A stretch of DNA of 64,000 bases from positions 248,001 to 312,000 of the IMG/VR virus record IMGVR_UViG_3300022868_000009; one strand, 5' to 3'. Below are positions 37,290-46,610 of this stretch, in pieces. The notes beneath the pieces were generated by a model. The model saw nothing but the letters and a program-made list of their open reading frames with translations. It had not been told where the DNA came from and made no database searches. Made by a program: the position numbers and the translations under genes. The DNA is from a virus. How positions within the stretch are numbered: the first letter of the stretch is position 1; every line of letters starts with the position of its first letter.

Positions 37290-37544
37290 TTAATTATTAT
37301 GTTTATCATAATACTTATCAACATTATAATTCCAAAAATTTCTTAATACTAAATTTGAATTAATTACATCAATAGCAAGTTTTTGAAGCCATCCTAAAAA
37401 TTCATATGTAGTATCATTATGTAAAAGATAACCAGAAGTCATTTTCTCAACCAATTTATTCTCATAATCAACCCCAGTATTTTTTAAATTATCATTTCTG
37501 TGTTTTAATTCATACAATTCTCTTATATGTCTATCTTTTTCCAT
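37290..37544 (-). CDS. Unknown small protein in baseplate operon (84 aa)
   Basis: It starts MEKDRHIRELYELKHRND, is helical and charged, and contains a Trp-rich segment (YEFLGWLQKLAIDVIN). Its start overlaps the stop of the gp6-like gene by one base, so it is translated with it. No family was recognised. Position suggests a small baseplate component or assembly factor. Confidence 0.5.
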   Translation of the reverse strand: MEKDRHIRELYELKHRNDNLKNTGVDYENKLVEKMTSGYLLHNDTTYEFLGWLQKLAIDVINSNLVLRNFWNYNVDKYYDKHNN

Positions 37545-39496
37545 TATACAGTTTTATTCTCTTTCTTAGTAACACCATCAAATATTATATTAATACTTGT
37601 TAAACCATCAGAATCTGGATTCTCATTGTAATATAAATTGTCTCTATCTTTCCAACCACCTCTTATAATAGCATATTCATCTTTACTAATAATAATATCA
37701 CCATGCACTGGGTCTAAACCTATTATAGCATTATTATCATAAGAATTTACTTTATCTTTATCATTAATAACCAATTCACTTATAGGTGTTATACTTTTTG
37801 TATTTATACTAACAATAGATTTTTTTGATAATTTAGAAAATTTTAAATTTTTTTGTTTCAAACCTTTTTGAATTAAATTAGAATTTCTTGCATGATAATC
37901 TTCATTATTTTGACTTACAAAATGAATATCAATAGAATCAACACCATCAACTCCTTTTAAAATTTTGATTAAATCTGATTTTACTATTCTATCAAATCTT
38001 TCGTTATTTAATAAATAATCAGACATTTTAGATATAATATCTTGTTTAATATTAGTTTCAATAACATCATCATATCTTCTAACATAAACATAAGAAACAT
38101 ATTTAGTTATCTTAGGTTGAATTATAACCAATTCAGAAGTCATACTCAATATACCCATTTTTTTAATATAATTAACAATTTTTTGCTGTTCTACATCATC
38201 TAAATAAAATACATCAACAGGAACATTAAAATAATTAACACTATCAGTAAAATAATTAGATATTTTAGGTATCAAGTATAAATAAATTTGATTGTCATTT
38301 GTATTACTAAAATACTCATAATAAGCATTCTCAAAATTTATCATTTTGTTTTGAATATATGCACTACTCTTGCCATTTGAAATAGATTTTTTTAATTCTT
38401 GCATCTTTGTATTGATAACAGTAGATGTAATATTAGAACCAAAGTTATTATCATCAGACTTATTAAAAGCATTTATTTTACTAAACATATTTAATCTCTT
38501 TAAATGAAATATAAATTGTGGAGGAGTAGATAAAATAAAATTCCTAGAAACATAAGGAATTAAAGATTTTGTAAATTTAGGTGATTCGCCATTACTAGAC
38601 AATCCAATATTAACATCAACTTCAATATTAAATAAATCTTCCATTTCTAAAGAATTACCATCACTATCATTAATCATATCAATAAACGTCCAATCATTAT
38701 TAATTGGATTTAAAATATCACCCCTTTGACCTTCTGTTAATAAATATTTAACTTCTATAATTGAACCTAATGCAGGTATAAAACCAAAATCATCAGTACC
38801 AAATTCAACATCTACACCACCATTAAAACCTGTTTTAACAACACATGATAATTCACCAGATGTCATACTATATTTATGTTCTTTAATAGTTAATGGATAA
38901 CCATTAACATAAACTAAAACATTAAAATTTTCAATTAAAGATTCACTAGAAATATTAACACTTATAGATTGATCAGGCTCTGCAGCACCAGTAAAAGTTT
39001 GAGTTTCAAATTGACCTTGAATAATATTTGCAAAAAATTGTGTACTTGTGTTCATATTATAAATATTAGAATCAGTACCAAGTACGATAGAATATTTTAA
39101 ATTATTCGTTTTATTTTTAACAACAGTATAATTATTAATAGTAAATGTGCCAGAAGATATTTCCTCATTAATATTAATACCTGGTTTTAATTTAAACATT
39201 AATGTACCTGTAGCACTAATCGGTCTAGTAGGGCTATGTCCTGCAATTCTAGATATATTCCAAATAACTTTAGGATCAATTGTTTGTTCAATATTTATTT
39301 GTTCAACCGATCTTTTTTGATAAATCATAGTATGTCTAAAAACCTCTTCAATGAAAATTAACATTTGACCATAAGGGGAACTAGAATTAAAAAGAAGATC
39401 AGATTTCTGATACTGGTTTCGTAACCAAGTATTAGTTTGATTTACAAGACTATCAAATTTTAATTCTATAAAATTAAATATATTCTTTGCAGGCAT
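37544..39496 (-). CDS. Baseplate wedge subunit, T4 gp6-like
   Basis: A 650-residue protein; T4 gp6 is 660. Gp6 dimers form the inner ring of the baseplate and trigger sheath contraction. The N-terminal part (QMLIFIEEVFRHTMIYQK, then PKVIWNISRIAGHSPTRPISATGTL) has the pattern of gp6: an intake helix followed by a loop with R-x-x-x-A-x-G-T. The C-terminal half has the Baseplate-J-like alpha/beta repeats, including YVSYVYVRRYDDV and IVKSDLIKILKGVDGVDSIDI. It sits in the middle of a tightly overlapping operon with two other structural genes upstream. Confidence 0.75.
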   Translation of the reverse strand: MPAKNIFNFIELKFDSLVNQTNTWLRNQYQKSDLLFNSSSPYGQMLIFIEEVFRHTMIYQKRSVEQINIEQTIDPKVIWNISRIAGHSPTRPISATGTLMFKLKPGININEEISSGTFTINNYTVVKNKTNNLKYSIVLGTDSNIYNMNTSTQFFANIIQGQFETQTFTGAAEPDQSISVNISSESLIENFNVLVYVNGYPLTIKEHKYSMTSGELSCVVKTGFNGGVDVEFGTDDFGFIPALGSIIEVKYLLTEGQRGDILNPINNDWTFIDMINDSDGNSLEMEDLFNIEVDVNIGLSSNGESPKFTKSLIPYVSRNFILSTPPQFIFHLKRLNMFSKINAFNKSDDNNFGSNITSTVINTKMQELKKSISNGKSSAYIQNKMINFENAYYEYFSNTNDNQIYLYLIPKISNYFTDSVNYFNVPVDVFYLDDVEQQKIVNYIKKMGILSMTSELVIIQPKITKYVSYVYVRRYDDVIETNIKQDIISKMSDYLLNNERFDRIVKSDLIKILKGVDGVDSIDIHFVSQNNEDYHARNSNLIQKGLKQKNLKFSKLSKKSIVSINTKSITPISELVINDKDKVNSYDNNAIIGLDPVHGDIIISKDEYAIIRGGWKDRDNLYYNENPDSDGLTSINIIFDGVTKKENKTV

Positions 39497-40152
39497 TATT
39501 GTCTAATATTATTTTTTAAAACATCTCCAACTGTCTCCACAATTGTTGTTAAATTATTTTTTTCAACATGTATAAATTTATCATATATTTGAAAATCAAA
39601 TTTAAATAAACCATCTCTTTCTTTTGTAATATTTAATTTAACATCATGTTTATTACTAACATTAATATCAAAATTAAACGCTAAATATTTACACGGAACC
39701 ATAGTAACTTGTGGATCATATTTAAAACCATAAATAGATATTTCATTAACATCATTTTTAGAAAACCATTCATTAATCATAACAGCAGGCGAATTAATAA
39801 ATTCCGATAAAATTTTTATATTTTTTCCAAATTTATTTTTCTTAAAAACATTAGAAAGATTTTTTTTAAACTCATCTATATCTTCAAAATAAATAGCCTT
39901 ATATAAACAATTAATATCATATAAATATAAGCATTCATTTTTAGTTAAATATTGTTTATCTGAATCAACAACAAATATCAACTTTGTATGTAACACTTGT
40001 GTTTTCTTATAATATAATTTATTAAAAGCAACAACCAATTTCAAATCATCAGAACCTTCTATTTTCTCATAAACATGATCGACAGTTAAAACTTGACTAT
40101 CATCAAATTTTTCTTTCGTAGCTTTATATATTTCGTCAATACTTATATTCAT
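39496..40152 (-). CDS. Baseplate operon protein (218 aa)
   Basis: It overlaps both neighbours by one base. It starts MNISIDEIYKATKEKFDD. The alpha/beta content includes repeated Lys-rich segments (NVFKKNKFGKNIKILSEF) and a C-terminal strand-rich part (YDKFIHVEKNNLTTIVETVG). By position just before the gp6-like gene it could play the part of a small wedge subunit such as gp53 or gp25 in T4, but I could not see sequence evidence for either. Confidence 0.55.
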   Translation of the reverse strand: MNISIDEIYKATKEKFDDSQVLTVDHVYEKIEGSDDLKLVVAFNKLYYKKTQVLHTKLIFVVDSDKQYLTKNECLYLYDINCLYKAIYFEDIDEFKKNLSNVFKKNKFGKNIKILSEFINSPAVMINEWFSKNDVNEISIYGFKYDPQVTMVPCKYLAFNFDINVSNKHDVKLNITKERDGLFKFDFQIYDKFIHVEKNNLTTIVETVGDVLKNNIRQ

Positions 40153-42761
40153 TATAATAATTTTCTTGTTATTTCATATCTTTCTGAAACTGTAGACGTA
40201 TTAGATTCATCAACTCTTAATATTCTAATATTCATTCCTTTATAATAATTCATATCAGAATAATTTTTCATAGTTAAACCACTACTAGTACTATCCAAAT
40301 TAATATTATAGTAATATGTTGTTCCAGTCATACCAGTTGATTGTATCGTATAAACGCCTGTTAAATCTACAACAGTATCTCCACTATTAAAATAAAAATT
40401 GTCTACATAAACTGTATCACCAGATTGAAATATAGGATATTTATAAGGTTCTAAATAAAGTGAACTAGTTGAACCACTAACAAATGTTATTAACCTTTCA
40501 TTAACATTAGTATGATTATAATAAGAATTTGCATATGTAGAACCAGTTGGATTCGAAGAATTATATTCATATAAATCCACTGGTAAATTAACACTAAACA
40601 ATCTAATCTCTGAATTTGAATCACCGTCATAAAAATTCATATTCACATTTAACTTATTTAACACCGATGTCATATTTGCATCAATAGTTATATCCATAAC
40701 TTGCGCATATTCTAAATCTTTTGTTAACATAATATATAATTCACCACCAAAATCAACAATATCATCATTATCAACTGTCAATTTAACTTGATTAGTTGTC
40801 GGTATAATTATTGGATAACTTGTACCACTAGCAGTTTGGTTATAATTATATATTTCAGTTGAAGTTATATCATATATTTCTGAATATTCAGAATTCAAAG
40901 CTCTCATTCTCAATGTAGGATAATTACCTGTATAATCAGTTTCTATTTTAATTGAAGGTGAATCCACAAATTGATAAGTAGAATATAAAGTTAACAATTC
41001 TTCTAAATTAATAATTTGTGATTTAATTAAATCTAAATCTGTTTGAGAATAAATCAAACTTTTTATGTTCCATAACTCTTCATGAAAATAAGTATATCCA
41101 CTTAAAACTTTCATATAATTATCACTCATTTGAGCATTTGTCTGCAATATTCTCTTATATAAATCTAGACTAAATGAATTATAGATACTAGTTGGATCAT
41201 AACTCATAGGCAAAACATCATTATCAATATCATAATTTATATTTAATATAAAATCATAACTAACACCATCTTGTACCCCGTTACTCACATATTTTGGATA
41301 TGGTCTTATTAATGTGCCATCTGGATCAACTGCACCATCCAAATCGTTATTTGGATTATTAAGAAATTCTACACCATATAAATTAGTTGTAATATTTCCT
41401 GATCCATCATCAATTTCATAATACCATAAAATAGCATTAAAATAAAAATCAGAAGGAGCCTCGTTATTATAACTATAACTATTAAATTCATTAAATGTTT
41501 CTAAATTAGCAATAGTCATTTTATAATAATGTTCTGTTTCAAAGTCAATTGTTAAACCATCAATATCATCTGAATTAAAACTAACAAGACTCTCGACATA
41601 ATCAGATTGATCTAAATCAACATTATTAGTTAATTCTATACCATAATAATTTCCTTTTTTCCTCAATTTATCACCACTTGAACAAATATATGTTTTATCG
41701 TCTGTATCAAAATAACCAAAATAAGAGCCTGGATAATCAGACGGATTTAATCTTATAGGAGAATTCAATGATTCTGCGCCCATAATTTCATCTTGTATTT
41801 CTTCTGGAATAATAGGTAATTCTAAATTTGGATAATAATTATTATTATCTTCTATTTTAAATAAGATATTTGGAGTTTGACCCTCGTGATGAGGAATCTT
41901 AGCTATTATCTCATTGTAATTTCTTCTACTTGTCTGTACTTGGCTATCTACTTGTGTATCACCAGCATATTGTATAAATCTAGTATAATCTAAATAAATT
42001 GTAGCCGATTCGCTGATTATACTATGTACAGTAGAACCTAAATCAAGATATGTTATACTGCCAACAACAGTCACATTTTCAATTGTGTATGTTGTGTCTA
42101 CTAAATATATGTTTGTTGTACCTGAAAAATTAACTTCATCACCAATTTTGAATTTAGCAACACTTGATATTTCCACACTTATTGTACCACCACTGTAGTA
42201 ACCAGTTGAACTATCTACAACACAACTATAATAATTAATTTCTCTTTCTTTCCATAAATACTCTCTAAAATAATCTGTATTAGTTACAGTAGATGCATTC
42301 GGATTTTGAAAATCAGGAAGATTTTTATCCCAGTCTACCAAATGTACACCTGGTTCAAAATCCATCAAATTTAATTTTCTACACCATTTCCAAAAAATCA
42401 TTTCGGTAGGTGTTTGTAACTCTGATATATTGTAGAAATCCGTGTTCGAGTTTATTCTACTTTCTCGTTCAACATCATCATAATTAGCAACATAATTTCT
42501 TAATGATTCAATTAAATTATCACCAAATGATAAAGCAGGTGGACTTGGTTCATAACAGAAAAAGTCTCCTTTTTTATTGGTTGTAATATCAAAATTTAAT
42601 GTATCTCCAGATTGATTTGGAAAATTAAGACATACAAATTTTGTAAAATTTACTTTGAAATTCTGATTATTATGCGCTTGATTAATATCTTCTGCTGCAC
42701 TTGGAAAAGCATAAAAACTTGTTCCACGTTCTTTCATTGCTTTGTAAAGTGGTGTAGCCAT
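40152..42761 (-). CDS. Large baseplate protein, first in operon (869 aa)
   Basis: It starts MATPLYKAMKERGTSFYAFP. The product is beta-rich and Tyr/Asp/Ser-rich, with segments such as EVNFSGTTNIYLVDTTYTIEN and a repeat-like TGSTYYNINL-style end, typical of elongated baseplate or wedge proteins. It is co-transcribed with the gp6-like gene. The late-type promoter motif 24 nt upstream marks the start of the operon. Gp7-like function is possible by location and size (T4 gp7 is 1032 aa), but this is inference. Confidence 0.65.
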   Translation of the reverse strand: MATPLYKAMKERGTSFYAFPSAAEDINQAHNNQNFKVNFTKFVCLNFPNQSGDTLNFDITTNKKGDFFCYEPSPPALSFGDNLIESLRNYVANYDDVERESRINSNTDFYNISELQTPTEMIFWKWCRKLNLMDFEPGVHLVDWDKNLPDFQNPNASTVTNTDYFREYLWKEREINYYSCVVDSSTGYYSGGTISVEISSVAKFKIGDEVNFSGTTNIYLVDTTYTIENVTVVGSITYLDLGSTVHSIISESATIYLDYTRFIQYAGDTQVDSQVQTSRRNYNEIIAKIPHHEGQTPNILFKIEDNNNYYPNLELPIIPEEIQDEIMGAESLNSPIRLNPSDYPGSYFGYFDTDDKTYICSSGDKLRKKGNYYGIELTNNVDLDQSDYVESLVSFNSDDIDGLTIDFETEHYYKMTIANLETFNEFNSYSYNNEAPSDFYFNAILWYYEIDDGSGNITTNLYGVEFLNNPNNDLDGAVDPDGTLIRPYPKYVSNGVQDGVSYDFILNINYDIDNDVLPMSYDPTSIYNSFSLDLYKRILQTNAQMSDNYMKVLSGYTYFHEELWNIKSLIYSQTDLDLIKSQIINLEELLTLYSTYQFVDSPSIKIETDYTGNYPTLRMRALNSEYSEIYDITSTEIYNYNQTASGTSYPIIIPTTNQVKLTVDNDDIVDFGGELYIMLTKDLEYAQVMDITIDANMTSVLNKLNVNMNFYDGDSNSEIRLFSVNLPVDLYEYNSSNPTGSTYANSYYNHTNVNERLITFVSGSTSSLYLEPYKYPIFQSGDTVYVDNFYFNSGDTVVDLTGVYTIQSTGMTGTTYYYNINLDSTSSGLTMKNYSDMNYYKGMNIRILRVDESNTSTVSERYEITRKLL

Positions 42762-42784
42762 TTAAATATACTATATTTTTTTAT

Positions 42785-42795
42785 TATATATTAAA
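42785..42795 (-). promoter_or_regulatory. Late-type promoter motif TTTAATATATA
   Basis: The minus strand reads TTTAATATATA, 24 nt before the ATG at 42761, identical in sequence and spacing to the motifs before 868 and 12645. Confidence 0.5.
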
Positions 42796-42860
42796 TAAAC
42801 TCATTCATAATTCAAAAATTTATTTTTAAAACTTTTAAAAATAAGAACACTAAAATATAA

Positions 42861-43238
42861 ATGAGATGGAAACCCGGTACAATATTTCAGGCAGATGAAA
42901 GATTTATTTTTGCAAGAAAAATGATAGATAAAAATACACTAATAATTTGTACCAGAGATGATGAATATAAAATGTACAAAAAAATTATCACAGAAAAAAT
43001 ATATTCTAAAGGCAAAGTATTTATAAATAAAAGAATAGTAGAAATAAATCTAATGGCTGATGATATTACAAGAAATGGTTCATATTATAAAATAATAAAA
43101 CCAATGTTTACTCCGTTTAAAAGTGAACACTTAGCAATAAGACTAGATAAGAATTTTAATAAACTAGAAGAAATAATAGATTTCCAATTAGACAAAATGA
43201 TAAATCTAAAACTTAGTATTTTTGCCCCTGTCGTCTAA
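42861..43238 (+). CDS. Unknown protein (125 aa)
   Basis: It starts MRWKPGTIFQADERFIFARK. The N-terminal 90 residues look like a small beta domain with basic loops. The C-terminus ends FAPVV and overlaps the convergent gene at 43206 by 33 bp. No motif was recognised. It is a single plus-strand gene between minus-strand runs, and no clear promoter was seen. Confidence 0.5.
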   Translation: MRWKPGTIFQADERFIFARKMIDKNTLIICTRDDEYKMYKKIITEKIYSKGKVFINKRIVEINLMADDITRNGSYYKIIKPMFTPFKSEHLAIRLDKNFNKLEEIIDFQLDKMINLKLSIFAPVV

Positions 43239-43610
43239 ATAAACATTTAACATATCATACATACTAATAGCCAGTTTTATCTGAAACTCAACTTCCTTAA
43301 ACTTACCAGAATTTAACATATTCATCAATTGAAATAAAGAATGATCTTTAAAAAGATAAAGAGTTAAACCATCCATTTCTTCTTCATCAACTAACTCTTC
43401 AACTTCAATTTTTTGATCCTCAATCTTTTTCTCAATTTTTTTCAATTCTTTAGCATCTTTTTTATTTTTAACATCGATATATTGTGTATTTCCAAGAGAA
43501 TCATGCATATAATATCCAAGTACTTTACCACCATGTCCATATACAATTTGAGGCGGTTTATTTATAGGGTATCTGTCCATTTCACTACCAAATAATTTAT
43601 GAATATCCAT
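43206..43610 (-). CDS. Unknown protein with acidic coiled-coil middle (134 aa)
   Basis: It starts MDIHKLFGSEMDRYPIN and has a Gly-rich strand segment (PPQIVYGHGGKVLGYYM). A strongly charged helix (KKDAKELKKIEKKIEDQKIE) and an acidic LVDEEEMDGL stretch follow, with a C-terminal helix. Its ATG lies inside the end of the HAD gene (14-bp overlap), so the two are translationally linked. The function is unknown. Confidence 0.5.
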   Translation of the reverse strand: MDIHKLFGSEMDRYPINKPPQIVYGHGGKVLGYYMHDSLGNTQYIDVKNKKDAKELKKIEKKIEDQKIEVEELVDEEEMDGLTLYLFKDHSLFQLMNMLNSGKFKEVEFQIKLAISMYDMLNVYLDDRGKNTKF

Positions 43611-44034
43611 TTAATATTTTTATTGCTTTTTTAGACGAAATTAAACCAAATTCAGCATCTACTTTAATTAAATTATCATATAATCCATCTATATCCATAT
43701 CATCAATTATAATAAATGATTCTACATCATTTAAATATATCCAATGATTAATTTCTTCACTTCTATTTTTATATTCAAAACCAATAGGAGTAACATCTAT
43801 TATGTTCTTTATACCTCTCTTTTTAAATATTTCTTGTATTTTTTCTAAACCTGCCGTTCTCCATGTACTAGTCACTACAATTTTCGCATCGGTTTTATTT
43901 TGAATTTCGTTGATAAATTTGACTACTTCTGGATTAAATTTTGATAATTTATCCTTAGCCTCTTTATAATCAATTGAAATTTGATGTTTTCTAGTTACTA
44001 AAACACCATCTATATCCAAAAATATTATTTTCAT
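43597..44034 (-). CDS. HAD-family phosphatase
   Basis: A 145-residue HAD hydrolase of the short type found alone or in RNA-repair proteins. Motif I is FLDIDGVLV (residues 5-13; nucleophile in DIDG). Motif II is VVTSTWR (about 53-59). The distal Asp pair lies in FIIIDDMD (about 111-118). HAD enzymes of this branch remove phosphates from nucleotides or nucleic-acid ends. In T4 a HAD phosphatase sits in the polynucleotide kinase PseT, but here there is no kinase domain. It is co-translated with the gene at 43206. Confidence 0.75.
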   Translation of the reverse strand: MKIIFLDIDGVLVTRKHQISIDYKEAKDKLSKFNPEVVKFINEIQNKTDAKIVVTSTWRTAGLEKIQEIFKKRGIKNIIDVTPIGFEYKNRSEEINHWIYLNDVESFIIIDDMDIDGLYDNLIKVDAEFGLISSKKAIKILNGYS

Positions 44035-44083
44035 ATTTAATATATATTAAAGAATATAAATCCATTATGAAAAATTTAATGAC

Positions 44084-44143
44084 ATGAAAATTGGTTTAAA
44101 AAGAAAGCACATCATCGAAGCACTTAAAATGAATTTATTATAA
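44084..44143 (+). CDS. Possible 19-residue protein ending in KMNLL
   Basis: The frame ATG to TAA encodes a 19-residue peptide whose last eight residues, EALKMNLL, match the tail of the small-protein array; KMNLL also ends the gene at 56952. It is either a microprotein or the last remnant of a lost array member. It lies just before the RNase H gene in a 124-bp gap. Its short size means the frame alone proves little, and the tail match is the only support. Confidence 0.35.
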   Translation: MKIGLKRKHIIEALKMNLL

Positions 44144-44158
44144 TAATATATAAAATAT

Positions 44159-44764
44159 ATGAGAAACCTTAAAACATATGAAGATTATTTATATGAATAT
44201 TCTGAAATTAAAAAAGAAGAAACACTACACATATACACAGATGGTAGTTATTCTGACCAAGTTTCAAATTATAAAATAAGTTATAGTGCAGTTTTAATAA
44301 CAGAAAACGAAAACGAATATTATCTTTCAGGACATATGGTTAGAAAATATGTTGATCAATTATTTGGTTCTCAAACACCATTAAATAGTTTAACTGCTGA
44401 ATTAGTGGCTTTAAATCAACTACTTTATATTATGAATAGCTATAAAATATCTAATAAAAATCTTCTAATTTATACAGATTGTGAATCTGTTTACGAACAC
44501 TTCAATGAATCTTTGCCTGTAATAAAGAAAAAAAATATGTCTAAATTAGTCAATAATATAAAACATAATATTAACAATTTAAAAAATAAAAAAAATATCG
44601 TTGATATTAGATGGATTCCAGGACATAAACAAATATACGGTAATATGATAGCAAACTATCTAGCCAAAAAAGGTGAAGATATCAACACTTTTAAAATATA
44701 TTTTAATATGGCAGATAGACATTTTAAAAATATGAAAGACTACGATTGGTTCAAAAAACTTTAA
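44159..44764 (+). CDS. RNase HI with capsid-targeting-like leader
   Basis: A 201-residue protein. The prefix MRNLKTYEDYLYEYSE resembles the capsid-targeting leader set. The RNase HI core follows: Asp28 in IYTDGS, Glu81 in LTAELVAL, Asp107 in YTDCES, then WIPGHKQIYGN. The fourth catalytic Asp (E. coli Asp134) aligns with Asn166 in NMIANYLAK. Asn at that place is known to keep much of the activity in the E. coli enzyme. RNase H cuts RNA in RNA-DNA hybrids, and packaging one in the head would be unusual. The end overlaps the convergent glycosyltransferase gene by 4 bp. Confidence 0.85.
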   Translation: MRNLKTYEDYLYEYSEIKKEETLHIYTDGSYSDQVSNYKISYSAVLITENENEYYLSGHMVRKYVDQLFGSQTPLNSLTAELVALNQLLYIMNSYKISNKNLLIYTDCESVYEHFNESLPVIKKKNMSKLVNNIKHNINNLKNKKNIVDIRWIPGHKQIYGNMIANYLAKKGEDINTFKIYFNMADRHFKNMKDYDWFKKL

Positions 44765-45399
44765 AAATCACCACCTTTTATTGGAGGAGCACCCCAGTGA
44801 CAAACTAAATATTGTGGCATATTTTCAAGTTTCTTAAATTTCAAACCTTTACTAGCTAAAGTTAAAACAAATAACCAATCATGACCATAACCAGTTTTCC
44901 ATTCTATACCAGAAATATTCTTATGACAAATAGAACTTGTTCCGATCTGACCAAATCTCGGTTCAACCAACCTTTTATGTAATATTTTAAAATCTTTACT
45001 ACCAACTAAATAATCATCATAATATACCCAGTCATATTTATTAATATCAAATTGAGACATTATAGTTTCTAAATGTGTTTTACCCCAAGCATCATCACTA
45101 TCAAGATAAGCGATAACTTCACCTTTAGCATGGTTTAATCCTTCTGTTCTAACATTTCCACTATAAGTTGGCTGTTTTGGTATTATTATACATTCAATAT
45201 TTGGAATATCATCCCAATTTTCTTTATATATCTCATAAGTTTTTGTACAACCATCTGAAACAATAATTAATTCAGTATTTTTATATGATTGTTTTATAAA
45301 AGTTTTAACAGCTCTTATAAATTTTTTATCTCTATTTTTAGCAGCATTTGGATAATCACCCAAATAACTTGCCATTATAACTGAAACTAATTTATTCAT
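44761..45399 (-). CDS. Family 2 glycosyltransferase
   Basis: A 212-residue GT-A enzyme: N-terminal VSVIMASYLGDYPNAAKN (nucleotide-binding start), ELIIVSDGCT, and the metal-binding DSDDAW around residue 97. A later acceptor-side GYGHDWLFVLTLA completes the pattern. It is short but complete, without a membrane anchor, so it is probably a cytoplasmic transferase. It follows the thymidylate synthase gene on the same strand. Targets could be modified phage DNA or a surface glycan; nothing decides which. Confidence 0.85.
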   Translation of the reverse strand: MNKLVSVIMASYLGDYPNAAKNRDKKFIRAVKTFIKQSYKNTELIIVSDGCTKTYEIYKENWDDIPNIECIIIPKQPTYSGNVRTEGLNHAKGEVIAYLDSDDAWGKTHLETIMSQFDINKYDWVYYDDYLVGSKDFKILHKRLVEPRFGQIGTSSICHKNISGIEWKTGYGHDWLFVLTLASKGLKFKKLENMPQYLVCHWGAPPIKGGDF

Positions 45400-45414
45400 A
45401 TTATTTATTTTATT

Positions 45415-46587
45415 TTAAACTGCAACCTCCATTTTTATATTAGGATGATATTCATAATTAACAAATTCAAAATCTTCATATCTATAATCATAAATAGAAA
45501 CTTTTTTTTCTATTTTTAATTTACAGGGTTTAAAACTATCCCTTGTTAACAATTCTGTTAATTGTTCCTCATGATTCTTATAAATATGAACATCTCCCCC
45601 CTGCCAAATAAATTCATCAGGTTTCATATTAACAACAGATGCAATCATATTTAATAAAATAGAATAAGATGCAATGTTAAATGGTAAACCTAAACCAACA
45701 TCCACAGATCTTTGATATAATTGCAAAGATAAAGATTTAGTAGATACATTTAAATCATTTAATTTATGTATTTGTTCAACTCTATCATATTTATCCATAA
45801 AAGTAACAATTTGATATTTATCATTATCAAAATAGTATTCTAATCTTTCTTTATGTGACAATGTTTTAACATAACATTGAAATAATATATGACATGGTGG
45901 TAACATCATATCATCAACATCATTAACATTCCATGCATTAACAATATGCCTTCTTGAATCTGGATTTGACATTAAACCATCAATTAAATTATCAATTTGA
46001 TTTATACCTGGAAAATATACATCTTTCCAACCAAGATGATCTACTATCTTAGTTTCTGATTTAGTATAATTATATTCTTTCTTTACTTCAACTTTTTCAT
46101 AATGTCCATTCCAATCAACCCATTGTTTACCATAAACTGGTCCAAGATCTCCCCATTTAAGAGCAAAATTATCATCTTTTTCAATTTTAGTTTCAAATTC
46201 TTTCTGATTCAACATTTTAAATTTCTTTACAGTCTTTTCATCTATTAAATCATTTTGCATATATTTTTCTAATTTCTTACTTCTGTAATCTTTATACGGC
46301 CAATCACTCCAAAAAGTGACACCATTATCAATTAAATATTTGATATTAGTATTACCAAATTTATCATATTTCTCGTCATAAGATTTTAAAAACCATAATA
46401 ATTCATGAATTAATGATTTATTGTGTATTTTTCTTAATGTTAATAATGGAAATCCATCATCCATTTTAAATCTTATATTATAACCAAAAACACTTTTAGT
46501 ACCAATATTAGTTCTGTCTGCTTTATCAGAACCATTTTCAAATATATGTTTGATAAGTTCTTTATATTTCTTATCATGTATATTCAT
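45415..46587 (-). CDS. thyA: Thymidylate synthase with a large insertion
   Basis: It makes dTMP from dUMP with methylene-tetrahydrofolate. Active-site Cys232 lies in LPPCHILFQCYV. The dUMP-binding region is QRSVDVGLGLPFNIASY, with Asn304 kept; dCMP-hydroxymethylases have Asp there, so the substrate should be dUMP. The length is 390 residues against about 264 for the bacterial enzyme. Extra sequence lies at about residues 105-190 before RRHIVNAWN, and near 243-285. Thymidylate supply suits an AT-rich genome. It belongs to the minus-strand run 48370-44761. Confidence 0.92.
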   Translation of the reverse strand: MNIHDKKYKELIKHIFENGSDKADRTNIGTKSVFGYNIRFKMDDGFPLLTLRKIHNKSLIHELLWFLKSYDEKYDKFGNTNIKYLIDNGVTFWSDWPYKDYRSKKLEKYMQNDLIDEKTVKKFKMLNQKEFETKIEKDDNFALKWGDLGPVYGKQWVDWNGHYEKVEVKKEYNYTKSETKIVDHLGWKDVYFPGINQIDNLIDGLMSNPDSRRHIVNAWNVNDVDDMMLPPCHILFQCYVKTLSHKERLEYYFDNDKYQIVTFMDKYDRVEQIHKLNDLNVSTKSLSLQLYQRSVDVGLGLPFNIASYSILLNMIASVVNMKPDEFIWQGGDVHIYKNHEEQLTELLTRDSFKPCKLKIEKKVSIYDYRYEDFEFVNYEYHPNIKMEVAV

Positions 46588-46610
46588 ATTATTCTTTATT
46601 TTTGGAAAGA

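Noticed and set aside
45415-46587. dCMP hydroxymethylase (modified cytosine) instead of thymidylate synthase
   Set aside because: The base-contacting residue in PFNIASY is Asn, as in dUMP-using enzymes, not Asp.
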